From Epiperipatus broadwayi (lineage: Eukaryota; Onychophora; Udeonychophora; Euonychophora; Peripatidae): a stretch of 64,000 nt of DNA. A program made the position numbers and the translations under genes. The stretch is taken from contig JAQFVV010012511.1 in the NCBI GenBank assembly GCA_028023455.1, positions 2,232,165 through 2,296,164 on the forward strand, in the 5' to 3' direction. The notes under the pieces are model-generated. The model searched no databases. It was not told where the DNA came from and was given only the letters and a program-made list of their open reading frames with translations. Within the stretch, counting starts at the first letter, position 1; every line of letters begins with the position of its first letter. Of this stretch, positions 24,513 through 34,505 are shown one piece after another.

Positions 24513-25066
24513 AGTCCTCTTTTTTTTTATTTTTTCAATGCTTATTTTATTAAATTAAAATTAATTCATCTGACAGTTTTAATTGTCCAGCAATCTTCTT
24601 CAGAACTACAAAACCTATATAAATATATAAATACATAATCATATAACATGAACATTATATCTACTGATTTGACTTCTATAATATTAATAATTAATGATAT
24701 AGGTGTAGTATAAGTCAGTAATAGAATAGTATTTGTATAGGTTAAGCATATATGTGTATATATTTGGTATAGATTTATTGAAGGTGTTTTTATTTATGTA
24801 TTATATATAATAGGGATAATATATATAAGTGCAATATAAATGAAGGATATATATATATATTTGATATGTATGCATGTATATATAGATATAGGTAATAAGA
24901 TGTATGTAAAAAAATGAGTCATTTACAAGTAGATATAATGTATGTTTGTATGATTATATATATATATAAGCTTTTTAGCTCTGAGAAAGATTGCTGGACA
25001 ATCAAAACTGTCAGATGGATTAATTTTAGTTTAATAAATTATATGCATTGAAAAAGTAAAAAGGGG
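24513..25066. repeat. Foldback element with ~90-bp inverted arms carrying degenerate hammerheads
   Basis: Arms 24513-24606 and 24979-25066 are near reverse complements, sharing 'ctgacagtttt.attgtcca' and 'gcaatctt'. Pointing inward to outward, each arm reads CTGAAGA or CTGAGAA, a 5-bp stem II (GATTG/CAATC or CAATT) with a CTGGA loop, AAAA where GAAA is expected, then ACTGTC. This is hammerhead order with the essential G12 replaced by A in both arms, so cleavage is unlikely. The centre (24607-24978) is AT-rich with TATA microsatellites and no coding. Confidence 0.75.
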
Positions 25067-27470
25067 ATTGTTTGTCAGTTTTTTGGCTAGTAATTTTTTA
25101 CAAGAAAAAGTATTGGATTTATATCCAAAATTAATAACCTGATATTTTAAAAAAACTTATTCCATAATCATTTCTAGTATTTTCTTTTCCATGAACACTA
25201 GTAGATACAGTAATGTGATAATTAATGTTTCCATTTTCCAATTCCTGACTGAGAAAAATAAAAGCAAATGAGTAAAAATTTTCATTCATCCTGGCTAAGT
25301 ATCTACTGATTTCCAATATCTGTGTAACCCAAATTATGACAGATGGCTATTTACATGATCACTCCCTTGAAAAGCAGATCTCAGAGTAATAATTAACTAT
25401 GGAAACAACAATCTCAATGAATCTGAATGTTGGACAGCAGCATTGTTCCCAAAGAGACTGATGTTTAGAATTGTACTTTTTTAAAAAAGTTTTTTACTCA
25501 ACAAGTGGCTAATGATGAATCTGAGATCAATTTAGTGGGATAAGCAGGGATTCTGTGAGAGTTACCAGAATTATAAGATTCTCTTATTGTATGAGTATTG
25601 GGGTATTTGCCTGCAAGACTTGTAACCTAGATTTCAAGTCAAGATAAGATAAATCTTGACATTTCTTCAATTCACAAACTGTCTTAATAGACTGCTCAGT
25701 CATCAATCTAGATTTATGACTTTTACTTAATAATAGTAAGTAATAGTCCTAGGTTTATATAAATTATTAAGATGAATATTAATGTGCAGACTGTAAAAAA
25801 TAACAATCTGATTGTAATATAATGCTATCTTTATTACTAATAAGAATTGATGTGTTCAATGAGTGCTGAGTCCTTGCAGATCTTAATTATCAGTAAAATA
25901 AATTCTTTATAGTTTTATTGTATGATTCAGATGCCAACAATCATAATTTCACTCTTTTATAGAGGATCGGCTTCACATTGCTTTTACTATTGTTATATTT
26001 TTATTTTGAACAATATTAATGAATCATCCATTATTTTATTATATATTGCAGAACATTTGAACAGTTTTATGATTTGGCAAAATATATATAGTAATGTTAA
26101 AAATAATGTTTTTATTTTATTTTATTTTTTTGTTGTTGCTAGCAGATGTTTGATTCTCTTTTTCTGTTATCGCACGATAGTTTTTGTTGAATACATTATT
26201 GTAGAGGATTGTCTTAAAATATTTTAATTTACACAATAATCTTTTTATATGATGGTATCATATTTTATCATCAATCATTTTTGACTGACAAATCACCTTA
26301 ATACATTTACTGTGTCATCTTTGCCAATTTTTAATGCCAAGATGTATTCATCTTTAACTATCAAATCTTACGTATTTATAACATGATTAATATTTTTTTT
26401 TATAAAAAAAATCATAAAAAATTTCTAAATTGTTTAATATTTAAAAGTTTCCTAACGGTAAAACTTCTTTTAAATATTTCCTTGCAGCCATGATCTCTTC
26501 TCATAAAGAAACGGTGAATGAAAACACATTAAACACTAGGTTTGCATATTTAGGGTGGTAGAGTTTGAGCGTTTTTCCCATTTACCAATCAATATTGTAA
26601 GATTAGCTGAGTTAGCTATAAATGCAAGCCAAAATTTAAATCCTGATCATAGGAATGTCTAGCAGTTACCCTAGCATTTCACAATGCACTCTATTAAATA
26701 TTTATATACATATATTCATATGAATATATATTATGTACACCTAAAGTGAGGGTAATCAAATTTGTTAGATTCTAAGAAAATCGTAATAAAGAGATAAATA
26801 ATTGAACATTAAGTGTTTAATCATTATCATTGATAGTTTGCTATTATTTTTTTTATTTAACTCTTAAAAAATTATTAGAGTATTTAGTTCAAATTAATTA
26901 TCAATCTATAATCCTCTTATTAGGAGATTTGAATATATGCTTTATTTACCATAGAAATTTTCCAATTAAAATAAAAGAAGAAATGAAGAGGAATAGCATA
27001 TAGAATAATATGTAAATAAAATATAATTTAATTATTTATTTCTAAATAAGATAGACAATGAAGTCAGTTGATTTCTGAAGCTATTAACTACCAGGAAAAA
27101 ATAGTTTTATAGTTCTAGTAATATTTTTTTCAATCATTTTTTGTTTGTTTGTTTTCTAGAAATGTAGCTGCAGTCTTGTCATGTTAAGATAGGGGTTTTC
27201 CAGTTGTTTTGATATTTTTTTAGTCCACCTCAGTTTCAGAATTAATACTATACTTGCAATTGAATGGTTTGGACTCATTTATTTCAGATTCTCAGCTAAG
27301 CTCTTCTATAGAAACATTCACCAGTTTTTTTTTATTTTATAATTAAATTGATAATTTTTGTTTTATCACTTAAAAAATATTTTGTGCATATACAAATTAA
27401 CATTATAATATAAACAAAATTTTATAGAGTTTCCAGTTTTATGCTTAGAATTAAATAAAATATCATGCTA
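25067..27470. other. AT-rich DNA, nothing recognised
   Basis: Short frames such as 25922-26227 plus (I, F and Y rich) show no recognisable domain and track local T-richness. No RNA or repeat boundary identified. Confidence 0.35.
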
Positions 27471-27471
27471 T

Positions 27472-27538
27472 ATCAAACTTTTATAAAAAAAAATGGAAGC
27501 AAAGAATCAAACTTTTATAAAAAAAATGGAAGCAAAGA
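27472..27538. repeat. ~34-bp tandem duplication
   Basis: atcaaacttttataaaaaa followed by atggaagcaaaga occurs twice in succession, differing by one base in the A run. Confidence 0.9.
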
Positions 27539-27904
27539 AAAAAATGCAAGTGTTTTCAATAGGATTAATAATTAAAATAAAGTAAGAATTGTTTTTGGAG
27601 AGTGCTCCAAGATGCAAAAATGATTACTATGATGTTGTAAGTGATACAGACTCAAAAATTTATAAATTTAATGATTTTTTTGAATAATGTAAAATTGATA
27701 TAGTACATACTGATACAACACATATTGCCATGCCACTGTACTACATTTATGTATAGAGGTATTGGACTAAAGATGGCTGTTTACAAACTTTCACAATAAT
27801 TTTAATATATAAACTAAGCAAAACTCTCCATACAATAGTGCCACTCAGTACGAGCCAGAGTAATCATTGGATGCAAGAAGGTTTGTGCATAATCCCTATC
27901 TCTC

Positions 27905-27963
27905 ATCCAATATCCCCTGACTAGTTTCTAGTTTGTGGCTTTCATCAGTGAGGAGCTTTGGAT
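27905..27963 (-). ncRNA. Hammerhead ribozyme motif, copy in PLE left arm
   Basis: The minus strand reads, in order: outer stem I ATCCAA, inner stem I CTCCTCA, CTGATGA (rc of 27942-27948), stem II AGC/GCT with loop CACAA-type, GAAA (rc of 27925-27928), stem III palindrome ACTAGT, cleavage triplet GTC, inner stem I partner AGGGGA, outer partner TTGGAT (rc of 27905-27910). Cleavage is predicted between plus-strand 27919 and 27918. The first stem I pair is A-A here (the sister copy has T), and stem II is only 3 bp with a flanking A-A. The core nucleotides are otherwise complete. Confidence 0.72.
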
Positions 27964-28394
27964 CTGAGAGCACTGCACCTAGATTCTAGGATCTAATGCA
28001 ACCCACCAGTATCCATCTTTTATTTCTACTTAACTACAAAACTATGAGTCTAAAATTGAAAACAATAATATTTTCACTCCAAGCTCATTAGCTTATGCAG
28101 TCACATAGGGCTGAACTCAGTTCAATACCCATACATTTTGGTGTTTTGGGTTCTTTAATAATCATAGCCACCACATCCTGTTAGGCTGGGTTGGTATTAA
28201 ATCACTAAACATCATATGATCACTATTTCTTATGCTTGCTCAAGCTATTAAAACAGGCAAAACTGCTAATGAGCTTGGATTAAAAATATTATGTTTTCAA
28301 TTTTAGACTCATAGTTTTGTAGTTAAGTAGAAATAAAAGATGGCTACTGGTGGATTGCATTAGATCCTAGAATCTAGGTGCAGTGCTCTCAAGT

Positions 28395-28450
28395 CCAGAG
28401 TGTCTCACTGATGAAAGCCACAAGCTAGAAACTAGTCTGGAGATATTAGA
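28395..28450 (+). ncRNA. Hammerhead ribozyme motif, copy in PLE right arm
   Basis: Plus strand: CTGATGA at 28408-28414, aagccacaagcta forming a short stem II, GAAA at 28428-28431, ACTAGT palindrome, GTC at 28435-28437, then tggagatattagat. The first two stem I pairs hold (CA/TG), but the outer stem (ATCCAA in the sister copy) has decayed to gtccaga, so stem I is weakened. Folding and activity are less certain than for the minus-strand copy. Confidence 0.6.
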
Positions 28451-29095
28451 TGAGTAGGCACCAGATAGAGATTTTATGCACAACCCTTCTTTCATCCATT
28501 GATTACTCTGGTTTGCACTGAATGACACTACTGTGTGGGGAGTTTTGTCTGTTTTAACAGCTTGAGCAAGCATAAAAAGTGGTGATCACTAGTTGTAGTT
28601 TTTAGTACTGTTTAAAATGAATAAAAATATTTTAAAATTGCTTGAACTTGAGATTATTTATCATAATCTTGTATATAAACAACACCAATTCATTTTTTCT
28701 CTCAGCTAAATGACCTATTATTTTATTTTTATAAAGATTTTTTTAACATATTTACAAATACAAAAACTGTACTAAGAGCAAAGCTTTATTAACATTAAGA
28801 ATACTGTAGTATTTAGCATGCTTTTGACATAATCATCATAAACTTAGCAATGTATAAAAATAGTGGAATAAGACTCTGTTTAAATGTTAAAAAAAATGCA
28901 CATTGTTTGCATAGTGCCTTAATTAGTTGGAGCAAGCTGCTTTTTGGACAGGGAAATGCAAGATCCTTTCCTATTGATAGTTTTATCCTTTGGAAATGTG
29001 CCAAGACTCTTTGATCTTTTGCTTGGCATTATTGTGTTCCAAGCAAACAATGCTGAAACATGTGGTTCAAATCAATGACTGGAATTAGTGAAACA

Positions 29096-30060
29096 CTAAA
29101 AACAAACAAACAAATTTAGCATCCGAATGTGTTTTTGCCTGGTTATACATGTATTAATGCTGAACCAATCAGGTGGACAGGTTAGCCCAAGATTCACCAT
29201 AGTATACATATGGGTGTGAAGAATCTTGGCATTTAATTTTTTATACAATTTGAAAATGAAGATCTGGTGGTAGTCTAGCTTTTGAATACAAAGGAAGAGG
29301 AGTGTGGAGTGGCAGCCAAGGTTTATCATTGGTTGTTGGGGGTGGGTATTAAATTTTATAATAAAAAATCTTAACAGTTTGAACAAGAAGTGATATTGTT
29401 TTTTACAGTTGGACTCGCAGTTACAAAGATAAAAGTTTTTGAATAAGAATGCCTTAAGCCCTGTAAGTTTGTGTGGTGTTGATGTAACAGATCTTGGGTG
29501 TATGAAACCACATATATGGAGAGGTTTGTTGGGCATTTAGTAGTTGATTGAACCCATGTTTCATTGAATATACAAATCAAGAAATGCCATTATAGTTGCA
29601 TTCACTTTCTCAGGACCAGTTCAGTGATGAAGCAAGTGTGAGAACCTATTGGATATGAATGATGAGAGATCTCAAAGCACAAATGAGGATGTCTTTAATG
29701 TATCATAGGTATAGCATTGTAGGGTTCAATGTAATATACTTAGGTAAGATCATTTCTTCAAACTTGCTGAGCACTAGAAATGATCCCATTTATGGGAAGT
29801 CCCATAGGTCACCCCTCTTCCATCTTATAATATCTGTTGTTGAAAAAAGCACTGATGTCATTGTGTGTCCAGGTTAGACTGTTGATGATAAAAACTCTTT
29901 TTTGCACATTGTACTCTAGTTCCAATAATTTTTGGTAATCTGGATGGTGACTGTATGTGAAACAGACCCATAAAGATCTATTATGTCCAAAGATGCCAGA
30001 TGGTCTTGTTCACAGAGGTGAATGTTTTTAATTTGGTTAACACATTCAAATGAAGATTTT
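29096..30060 (-). pseudogene. Penelope-like reverse transcriptase (broken)
   Basis: Translations from several minus-strand frames line up in PLE RT order. Near 30020-29950: LASLDIIDLYGSVSHTVTI (RT motif A region, D-x-x-x-L-Y). Near 29830-29770: FFNNRYYKMEEG then MGLPINGIISS, the motif B analogue of the usual YxQxxGxxMGxP. Near 29705-29690: YIKDILI, the catalytic Y-x-D-D box with K for the first D. Then PNKPLHICGFIHPRS and, further on, NDKPWLPLHTPLPLYSKA, resembling the C-terminal part of PLE RTs. The longest open frame is 29536-29096 (146 codons). Multiple frameshifts and a damaged catalytic box mean it is dead. The C-terminal part recurs as inverted copies at 51295-52010 and 60019-60752. Confidence 0.65.
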
Positions 30061-31039
30061 GCTGTATACTTTGCCAAAGGAGATTACTGTAATATTAGAC
30101 TGTACTTATTATAAATTAAAATACATATATTAAAGTTGTAGACATGTTAAATTAGAGTGAAAATTTCAATTTTTAACTTTTCACTTTACTATTATTTTTC
30201 TAATTTCATTATACCTACTGCAAAGTTGAAATATTTTAATATCAATAAAAAAAAGCATTTTATAATGTTTGTATGTGTGTGTGATTATATTTTAAAATTA
30301 TCAATTCATTTAGCAATAATGTAATATTAGAATTTTTATCATTAGAAACTATTAAAGATATTTCTTTTGACATATAGAGTGATTTTGAAGGGTTGTATAT
30401 TTTATATAAAATCTGATGTTATTTACTGAAGTGTACTTTTTGATAACTTTAAGATTTTTTGTGCATGAGCATTTAAATATCATCATAAAAGTAGAATGAA
30501 GTTTGGTTTTGACACTTTGTGAACATAACATGCTCTAAAACTTATTTTGCTACACAAAGCAAAGAAATAAAAACTTTTTTTTTTCAGATGTAAATACTCT
30601 AACTTAATATTATTCAATATAATCTTGTACAAAGCAAAAGGCCTCTCTACTTTAATGCCATCTATTAGAAGCTTGACTATTAAAAAAGCTGAAAACTTGA
30701 TTTGTTGTTATTGTAATCTTATATAAAATAGCACCAATTTTCTTTTTCTTTCAACTGAATTTTGTTGCATTTTATTCTTTTTATTATATAGGTTTTTTAA
30801 AATAAATTATCATATAATTAAGTAGTTTCATCATAAATATTAAAGTACATTTATTAAGGTAACCAGGCATAACAAATTAAAAACACAATTGCAATTGGTT
30901 AACAACTTGCTGCAGGGCTTCTTTAATTATTGGGTAATTTAGTTATCTCCACAGATGCATTAGGAACGATAATCCATTCTATCAATCCAGAACAGTCTGA
31001 TGTCAGCTTGATTAACTATTAGATAGTAATTTCAACCAA

Positions 31040-31085
31040 GTTTCCTGATTAGTTTATATTTATTGGCTTCATTAAGATTGATTAG
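31040..31085 (-). repeat. Decayed hammerhead in right PLE repeat
   Basis: The minus strand reads caatcttaatgaagccaata, then taaactaatcaggaaac. This parallels ctcactgatgaaagccacaa, then gaaactagtcagggga of 27905-27963. CTGATGA has become CTTAATGA and GAAA has become TAAA, so it is inactive. Its orientation equals that of the adjacent RT. Confidence 0.4.
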
Positions 31086-31187
31086 TTAGTCTTCCCCTAA
31101 ATATCTTTGGAGAAGAATTACAGCCTAGGTTTTATTTCTTAATGCGGGTATTGAAATTATTGAGAAAGTTATATGAGGCTTTATTAG

Positions 31188-31746
31188 TGTTGTGTTTGGT
31201 TAGGCTTACAGGTTCGGTTTCAAACCAACAGACAAATGATGACAACTTTCTCAACAATTAATGTGTACAATTTATTGTTCCAAAAAAATACATGTTAGTT
31301 AAGCAAATGAATAAATATAGTTTAATTGAATGCTGAGGTAGTTATGCTGAGTAATGGAACTCACTTTCAGCTAAATGAGTCATGGGCTCAAGTATGGGAC
31401 AGCCTACCTTGATTCAGTTGTAGACATGGAAATTTCTGGTCCCTGTGTGGACTTGCTTCACTGCGTGAACATTGTGATAATGACTTGAGAGAGAGAGTAC
31501 CCTTGCTGATGGCAGAGGGTTTATTGGAGAGCATGATGAGTCATTCAGGTTGACAGTAATTACTCTCTACCTTGCCTCCAAAAGGCTGACTATTTAACAA
31601 CAGATCTCCTACCTTACTGGAAACATGCACATTTGGTGCACGGACCCCAGTTAAGGATTTAATCCCATTGGTTAGCAACTGGGTGCTAAACAATCAGGTA
31701 AAGGATCTGGAATAGTCCACTTCTGAAGGCAGGGTTGGGCATGACA
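31188..31746 (-). repeat. 3' LTR of the truncated Ty3-type element
   Basis: In coding orientation it begins TGTCATGCCC and ends ...CAAACACAACA, with TG...CA ends, 559 bp. It is immediately preceded (coding sense) by the purine-rich tract AGGGAGAA. It shares several blocks with the 722-bp solo LTR at 19217-19938, but is shorter, mainly by internal differences. Confidence 0.85.
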
Positions 31747-31749
31747 TTC

Positions 31750-32118
31750 TCCCTGGCTAAAATTAGGCCTGGAGGATGCAGTCATTGAGATGCCTTGGAT
31801 GACATATTGTCCACTTTGGTGGTAGCTTTTGTTCATCGCAGTCCTTAGTTTCTTCTTCTTTGCTTGATGTAGTGGTTCTTGGATGTTTGCTGCCACTTTG
31901 ACTTTGATGTTCATCTTCCCTGCTTGATGTACTAGTCCTAGGTTGTTTGCTCCTTTTGTTAGCTTCTGGTGGATGATGATGTGACCATCTTCTGTTTTCA
32001 CAACAACCATATAAAGAGCCTTTATTTGAGTCACCACTGCTGGTATCCATTTTGTGGACTCATAGTATGGCACAGTACTTGTGTCCCTATTTGAAGTTTT
32101 CTTCTTTAAGTTTGGCAT
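31750..32118 (-). pseudogene. Pol C-terminal tail after integrase (Ty3-type)
   Basis: The open frame 32118-31672 reads STKWIPAVVTQIKALYMVVV then KTEDGHIIIHQKLTK. This matches the small chromodomain-like or post-integrase domain in which many Ty3-type Pol proteins have 'KWVPGVV...G..Y.V....G...RRH..QLR'. A second overlapping frame (32050-31763) is the same DNA in another phase. The frame differs from that of the integrase core upstream, so a frameshift separates them. The frame overruns into the LTR before its stop. Confidence 0.65.
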
Positions 32119-32215
32119 CAGGTTTCAGGGTCATTAAGGGTCTGTTGAATAACAGTTCTTCCCTGTTACTGTGCTCAAAGTGCTGCAGTATCAGAGTCTG
32201 GTTAATTTTGGTATT

Positions 32216-32760
32216 TCAACTTCCCATATCCATTTTTGTTATCAGCTTCTTAGATTCTTGTACCAATCTCTCTGCCTGACCATTACTTTCAGGATGGAAT
32301 GGAGGTCTGATCATGAGTTCAGTGTAGTTATTAGTGCAGAAGGTTTTGAATGCACCAGATGAAAAAGCTGTGCCATTGTCAGTCAATATAGCAGACCATA
32401 TGTCAAATAGTCTTCTCAGAGCTTCTATCATGGCTGTGGAGTGAAGTGATGGTACCTCCACAACCTCCAGCCACTTAGATAATGAGTCCACCACTATTAA
32501 CAGCAGTTTGCCTTTCCATAGACCAACATGATCCAGATGGAATCTAGACCAGGGCCATCTTGCACTGTCAGCAGTGATGGATTTTGACTTTAATGTCCAC
32601 ATTTAAGATAGGCCACCATCTATATGATCTTGCCAGCATCATCTGGACCTGGGTTCCCATAATGCAACAGACTGAGCACCTGGGAACATTTGGTTGGGGG
32701 AATTTTAACTCTGGATCCCCAGATATGGTCATATTCAGTTGAGAGATCCAACCTAAGCAA
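32216..32760 (-). pseudogene. Ty3-type integrase (broken)
   Basis: The open frame 32602-32216 (128 codons) carries the DDE core: FHLDHVG (first D), LTDNGTAFSS (second D) and HPESNGQAERLV (the glutamate), with the expected DSLSKW.EV between D1 and D2. The upstream zinc-binding H-H-C-C region, in another frame near 32760-32600, is only partly readable (C-S-V-C-C-I-M-G-T). Integrase would join element cDNA to host DNA; the frame changes and stops make this copy non-functional, although the catalytic triad itself is intact. Confidence 0.85.
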
Positions 32761-32899
32761 CCAGTAGGCTGAGTATAACTCAACTGCTTTTTATTAGGCC
32801 AACCCTGTTGGACCCATTTTTAAAACTTTTGGAATCCTGGGTCATTGTTAGTCCACCTGCCACTGATTTGCTATTCAGTGGTATAGTTGGGTCTAGATC

Positions 32900-33580
32900 A
32901 ATCATGTTAATTGATTGGTACGATAATGTTGGACTGTCTGTGATTTCTGCAGGCATTGAGCTTAATACATCTATATGAGGGATATGCTTTTCCTTGTTGT
33001 ATTGAAGGGTAAAGTCATAGCCTGACCAAAAATTGAACCATCACAGCATTTGTAGTTAGGCATGCTGTGATATTCCCTTATCAGATGCAAAGATCCCCAC
33101 AAGGAGTTTATGATCTGTTTGGAGTATAAATGGTCTACCATATAGATAGTCATGGAACTTTTTGATGCCATTGATCAAAGCCAGGTTCTATCTATCTATT
33201 TGAGCATAGTTTTTCTCCACTGTAGAGAGACACTTTGATGCAAAAGCAATAGGACTGTGTGTTCCATCATTATCCCTATGGTGCAACACTGCCCCTCTTC
33301 CTATAGATGATGCATCACAGGTCATCACTAACACCTTTACTGGGTTGAAATGTGCCAGCACTGCAGTATCTGATATTAAATTCTTTAGCATCCTAAATGC
33401 TTTGTCATGCTTAATTCCCACTTCCAGGCTGTTTTTTTTTTGTCTAGTAGCCTGTATAGTGGTTCAGCAGCCTCCATTTTATGGTATAGGAAACCTTTAT
33501 AATAATTTTATCAGTGCTAAAAAGGACTGAAATTCTTTCTTATTTTTTGATGTTTTGGCTTTTTTTTATTGCCAATACCT
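32900..33580 (-). pseudogene. Ty3-type RT end and RNase H (broken)
   Basis: The frame 33421-33188 begins KHDKAFRMLKNLISD, then NPVKVLVMTCDASSIGRGAV (RNase H first catalytic Asp), then PIAFASKCLSTVEKNYAQID. The following frame 33171-32971 carries MTIYMVDHLYSKQIINSLWG (decayed FILQTDHKPL), LHLIREYHSMPNYKCCDGSI and TLPFNTTRKSISLI. Sequence to the right of 33421 holds the RT thumb words KEFQSFL and TTIQATRQKK in broken phase. The YxDD palm is not present, so the element lost its 5' half. Confidence 0.8.
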
Positions 33581-33712
33581 TCTTTTGAGTTGGGTAATTA
33601 GCATTAATTCAATTAATTTTATTTTTATTTCTTGTTATGATTTATTATTATATTAGTTTTAATACTAAACAAATTGAATGCTTTGTAATTAATGAGTTCA
33701 TAAAAGTTTGAG

Positions 33713-33795
33713 GATTAGAATTGACAGAACTGGATTGCAATCTATAGACTTTGGACTACAGGATCAGTCCTTCTATCACTCATTAAAGTGTGAGA
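33713..33795 (-). repeat. tRNA-Gln-derived SINE copy
   Basis: Plus strand: attagaattgacagaactgg, then caatctatagactttgga, then cctt ctatcactcattaaa. This is the reverse complement order of the SINE at 2091-2180 (ggaactgacag, gatc.atag, ctatcactacactaaa). Confidence 0.5.
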
Positions 33796-34440
33796 TAATT
33801 CACATCCTTTTGTTTCTTTTTACAACTAATTGATAAGATTTTTGTTTTTTTTTATATTGCTATTGTAAGTATTGCTAATATTCTTGTTTTATACCAATTT
33901 AATTTCTGTTTTCATTAAGCTTCAGTTCTTTTAAACTTTATTGTTTGCTCTATTCTTTTGTTACATTGCTATTGTTGTTACTATACTTCTTTATTATTAT
34001 TTCTGCTGCTATACTTTAATGTTTATAACTATTTTGTAACTTTTTACTCCTTTTGTTTTAATAAAATATTTTCAAAGAAAAATTACAATTTTTATTTCTA
34101 TTTAATTAATTGGCTTATACTTTATAACATAAAATTGTTTATATTTTAATATAATTTGGAAATCAAAGGAATTGTAATGGATTGTTATGAAAGCTTGTTT
34201 AATTGCATAACTTTCTATTTTAAAATGTCATATCATATTTAACATTGAAATGTCTTAATAAAGTTTGCATTCCAACAATCACAAGAGAAATAAAACGTAC
34301 TGACAATGAAAATAAAAAACTGCAAGCAGACTTTTCTAAAACTTTAACTGACATTTAAAAACTATTGATTGTTGTTCAACTTATATATATATATATGTTT
34401 TATTCATCTATTATTTAAAATTTGAACAGAAGTAATAACA
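33796..34440. other. AT-rich DNA, nothing recognised
   Basis: T-rich; the 63-codon frame 33958-34149 is a composition artefact. Confidence 0.35.
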
Positions 34441-34505
34441 CCGCCGGAAGTTACTTACGAATATTGTTTAAACGTCACAGCTGGAGGTCATATTGCTTCC
34501 GTTTT
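34441..34505. promoter_or_regulatory. Isolated G+C-richer patch with ETS-like and CRE-like words
   Basis: Within very AT-rich DNA a 65-base patch contains gCCGGAAGT (34443-34451, the ETS/GABPA core) and aACGTCAc (34471-34478, close to a CREB half-site). The outer words ccggaag and cttccg are inverted. Such pairings are common in animal core promoters, but no adjacent gene is recognised, so this is only a candidate. Confidence 0.2.

Larger units (their letters stand above)
27826..28552. repeat. Large imperfect inverted repeat: head-to-head hammerhead units
   Basis: The left arm (27826-28092) and right arm (28264-28552) are reverse complements over most of their length, sharing 'actatgagtctaaaattg', 'ttttatttctacttaacta', 'gatcctagaatctaggtgca', the hammerhead, and 'gcaaaactc/gagttttg' at the outer ends. 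The unpaired centre 28093-28263 contains a further unit start on the minus strand (gttttgcctgttttaatag, 28263 downward). The minus-strand unit therefore begins and ends with the same 'gttttgcc' word about 430 bp apart, which suggests a tandem-capable monomer. Confidence 0.85.
27826..31110 (-). mobile_element. Penelope-like element with hammerhead-bearing terminal repeats
   Basis: Proposed unit: left terminal region (27826-28800), reverse transcriptase region on the minus strand (29100-30060), right terminal region (about 30600-31110). A direct repeat links the two sides: 28640-28760 and 30680-30800 share, in order, 'aacttga', 'ataatctt/gtaatctta', 'acaccaatt/gcaccaatt', 'ctttttct/cattttttctctc' and 'attttattttta/attttattcttttta'. 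Hammerhead motifs lie at 27905-27963 and 28395-28450 on the left and a decayed one at 31040-31085 on the right. This matches the known PLE layout of a central RT between repeats containing hammerheads. The unit is broken and the left end is an inverted dimer, so exact ends are uncertain. Confidence 0.6.
31188..33600 (-). mobile_element. Ty3-type LTR retrotransposon, 3' part only
   Basis: Minus-strand order from the right: end of reverse transcriptase (about 33580-33421), RNase H (33421-32900), integrase (32760-32216), Pol C-terminus (32118-31750), polypurine-like AGCCAGGGAGAA, then the 3' LTR (31746-31188). Beyond about 33600 no further RT, protease, gag or 5' LTR is seen, so the element is 5'-truncated or deleted. 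Its LTR is a sister of the solo LTR at 19217-19938. Frames are broken in several places. Confidence 0.85.

Noticed and set aside
29000-29075. Possible second-type hammerhead next to the PLE (gcttgg/ccaagc stem, then GAAACATGT)
   Set aside because: The stem and GAAA with palindromic ACATGT are suggestive, but no CTGANGA precedes the stem and the cleavage position would be G, which hammerheads do not cut.
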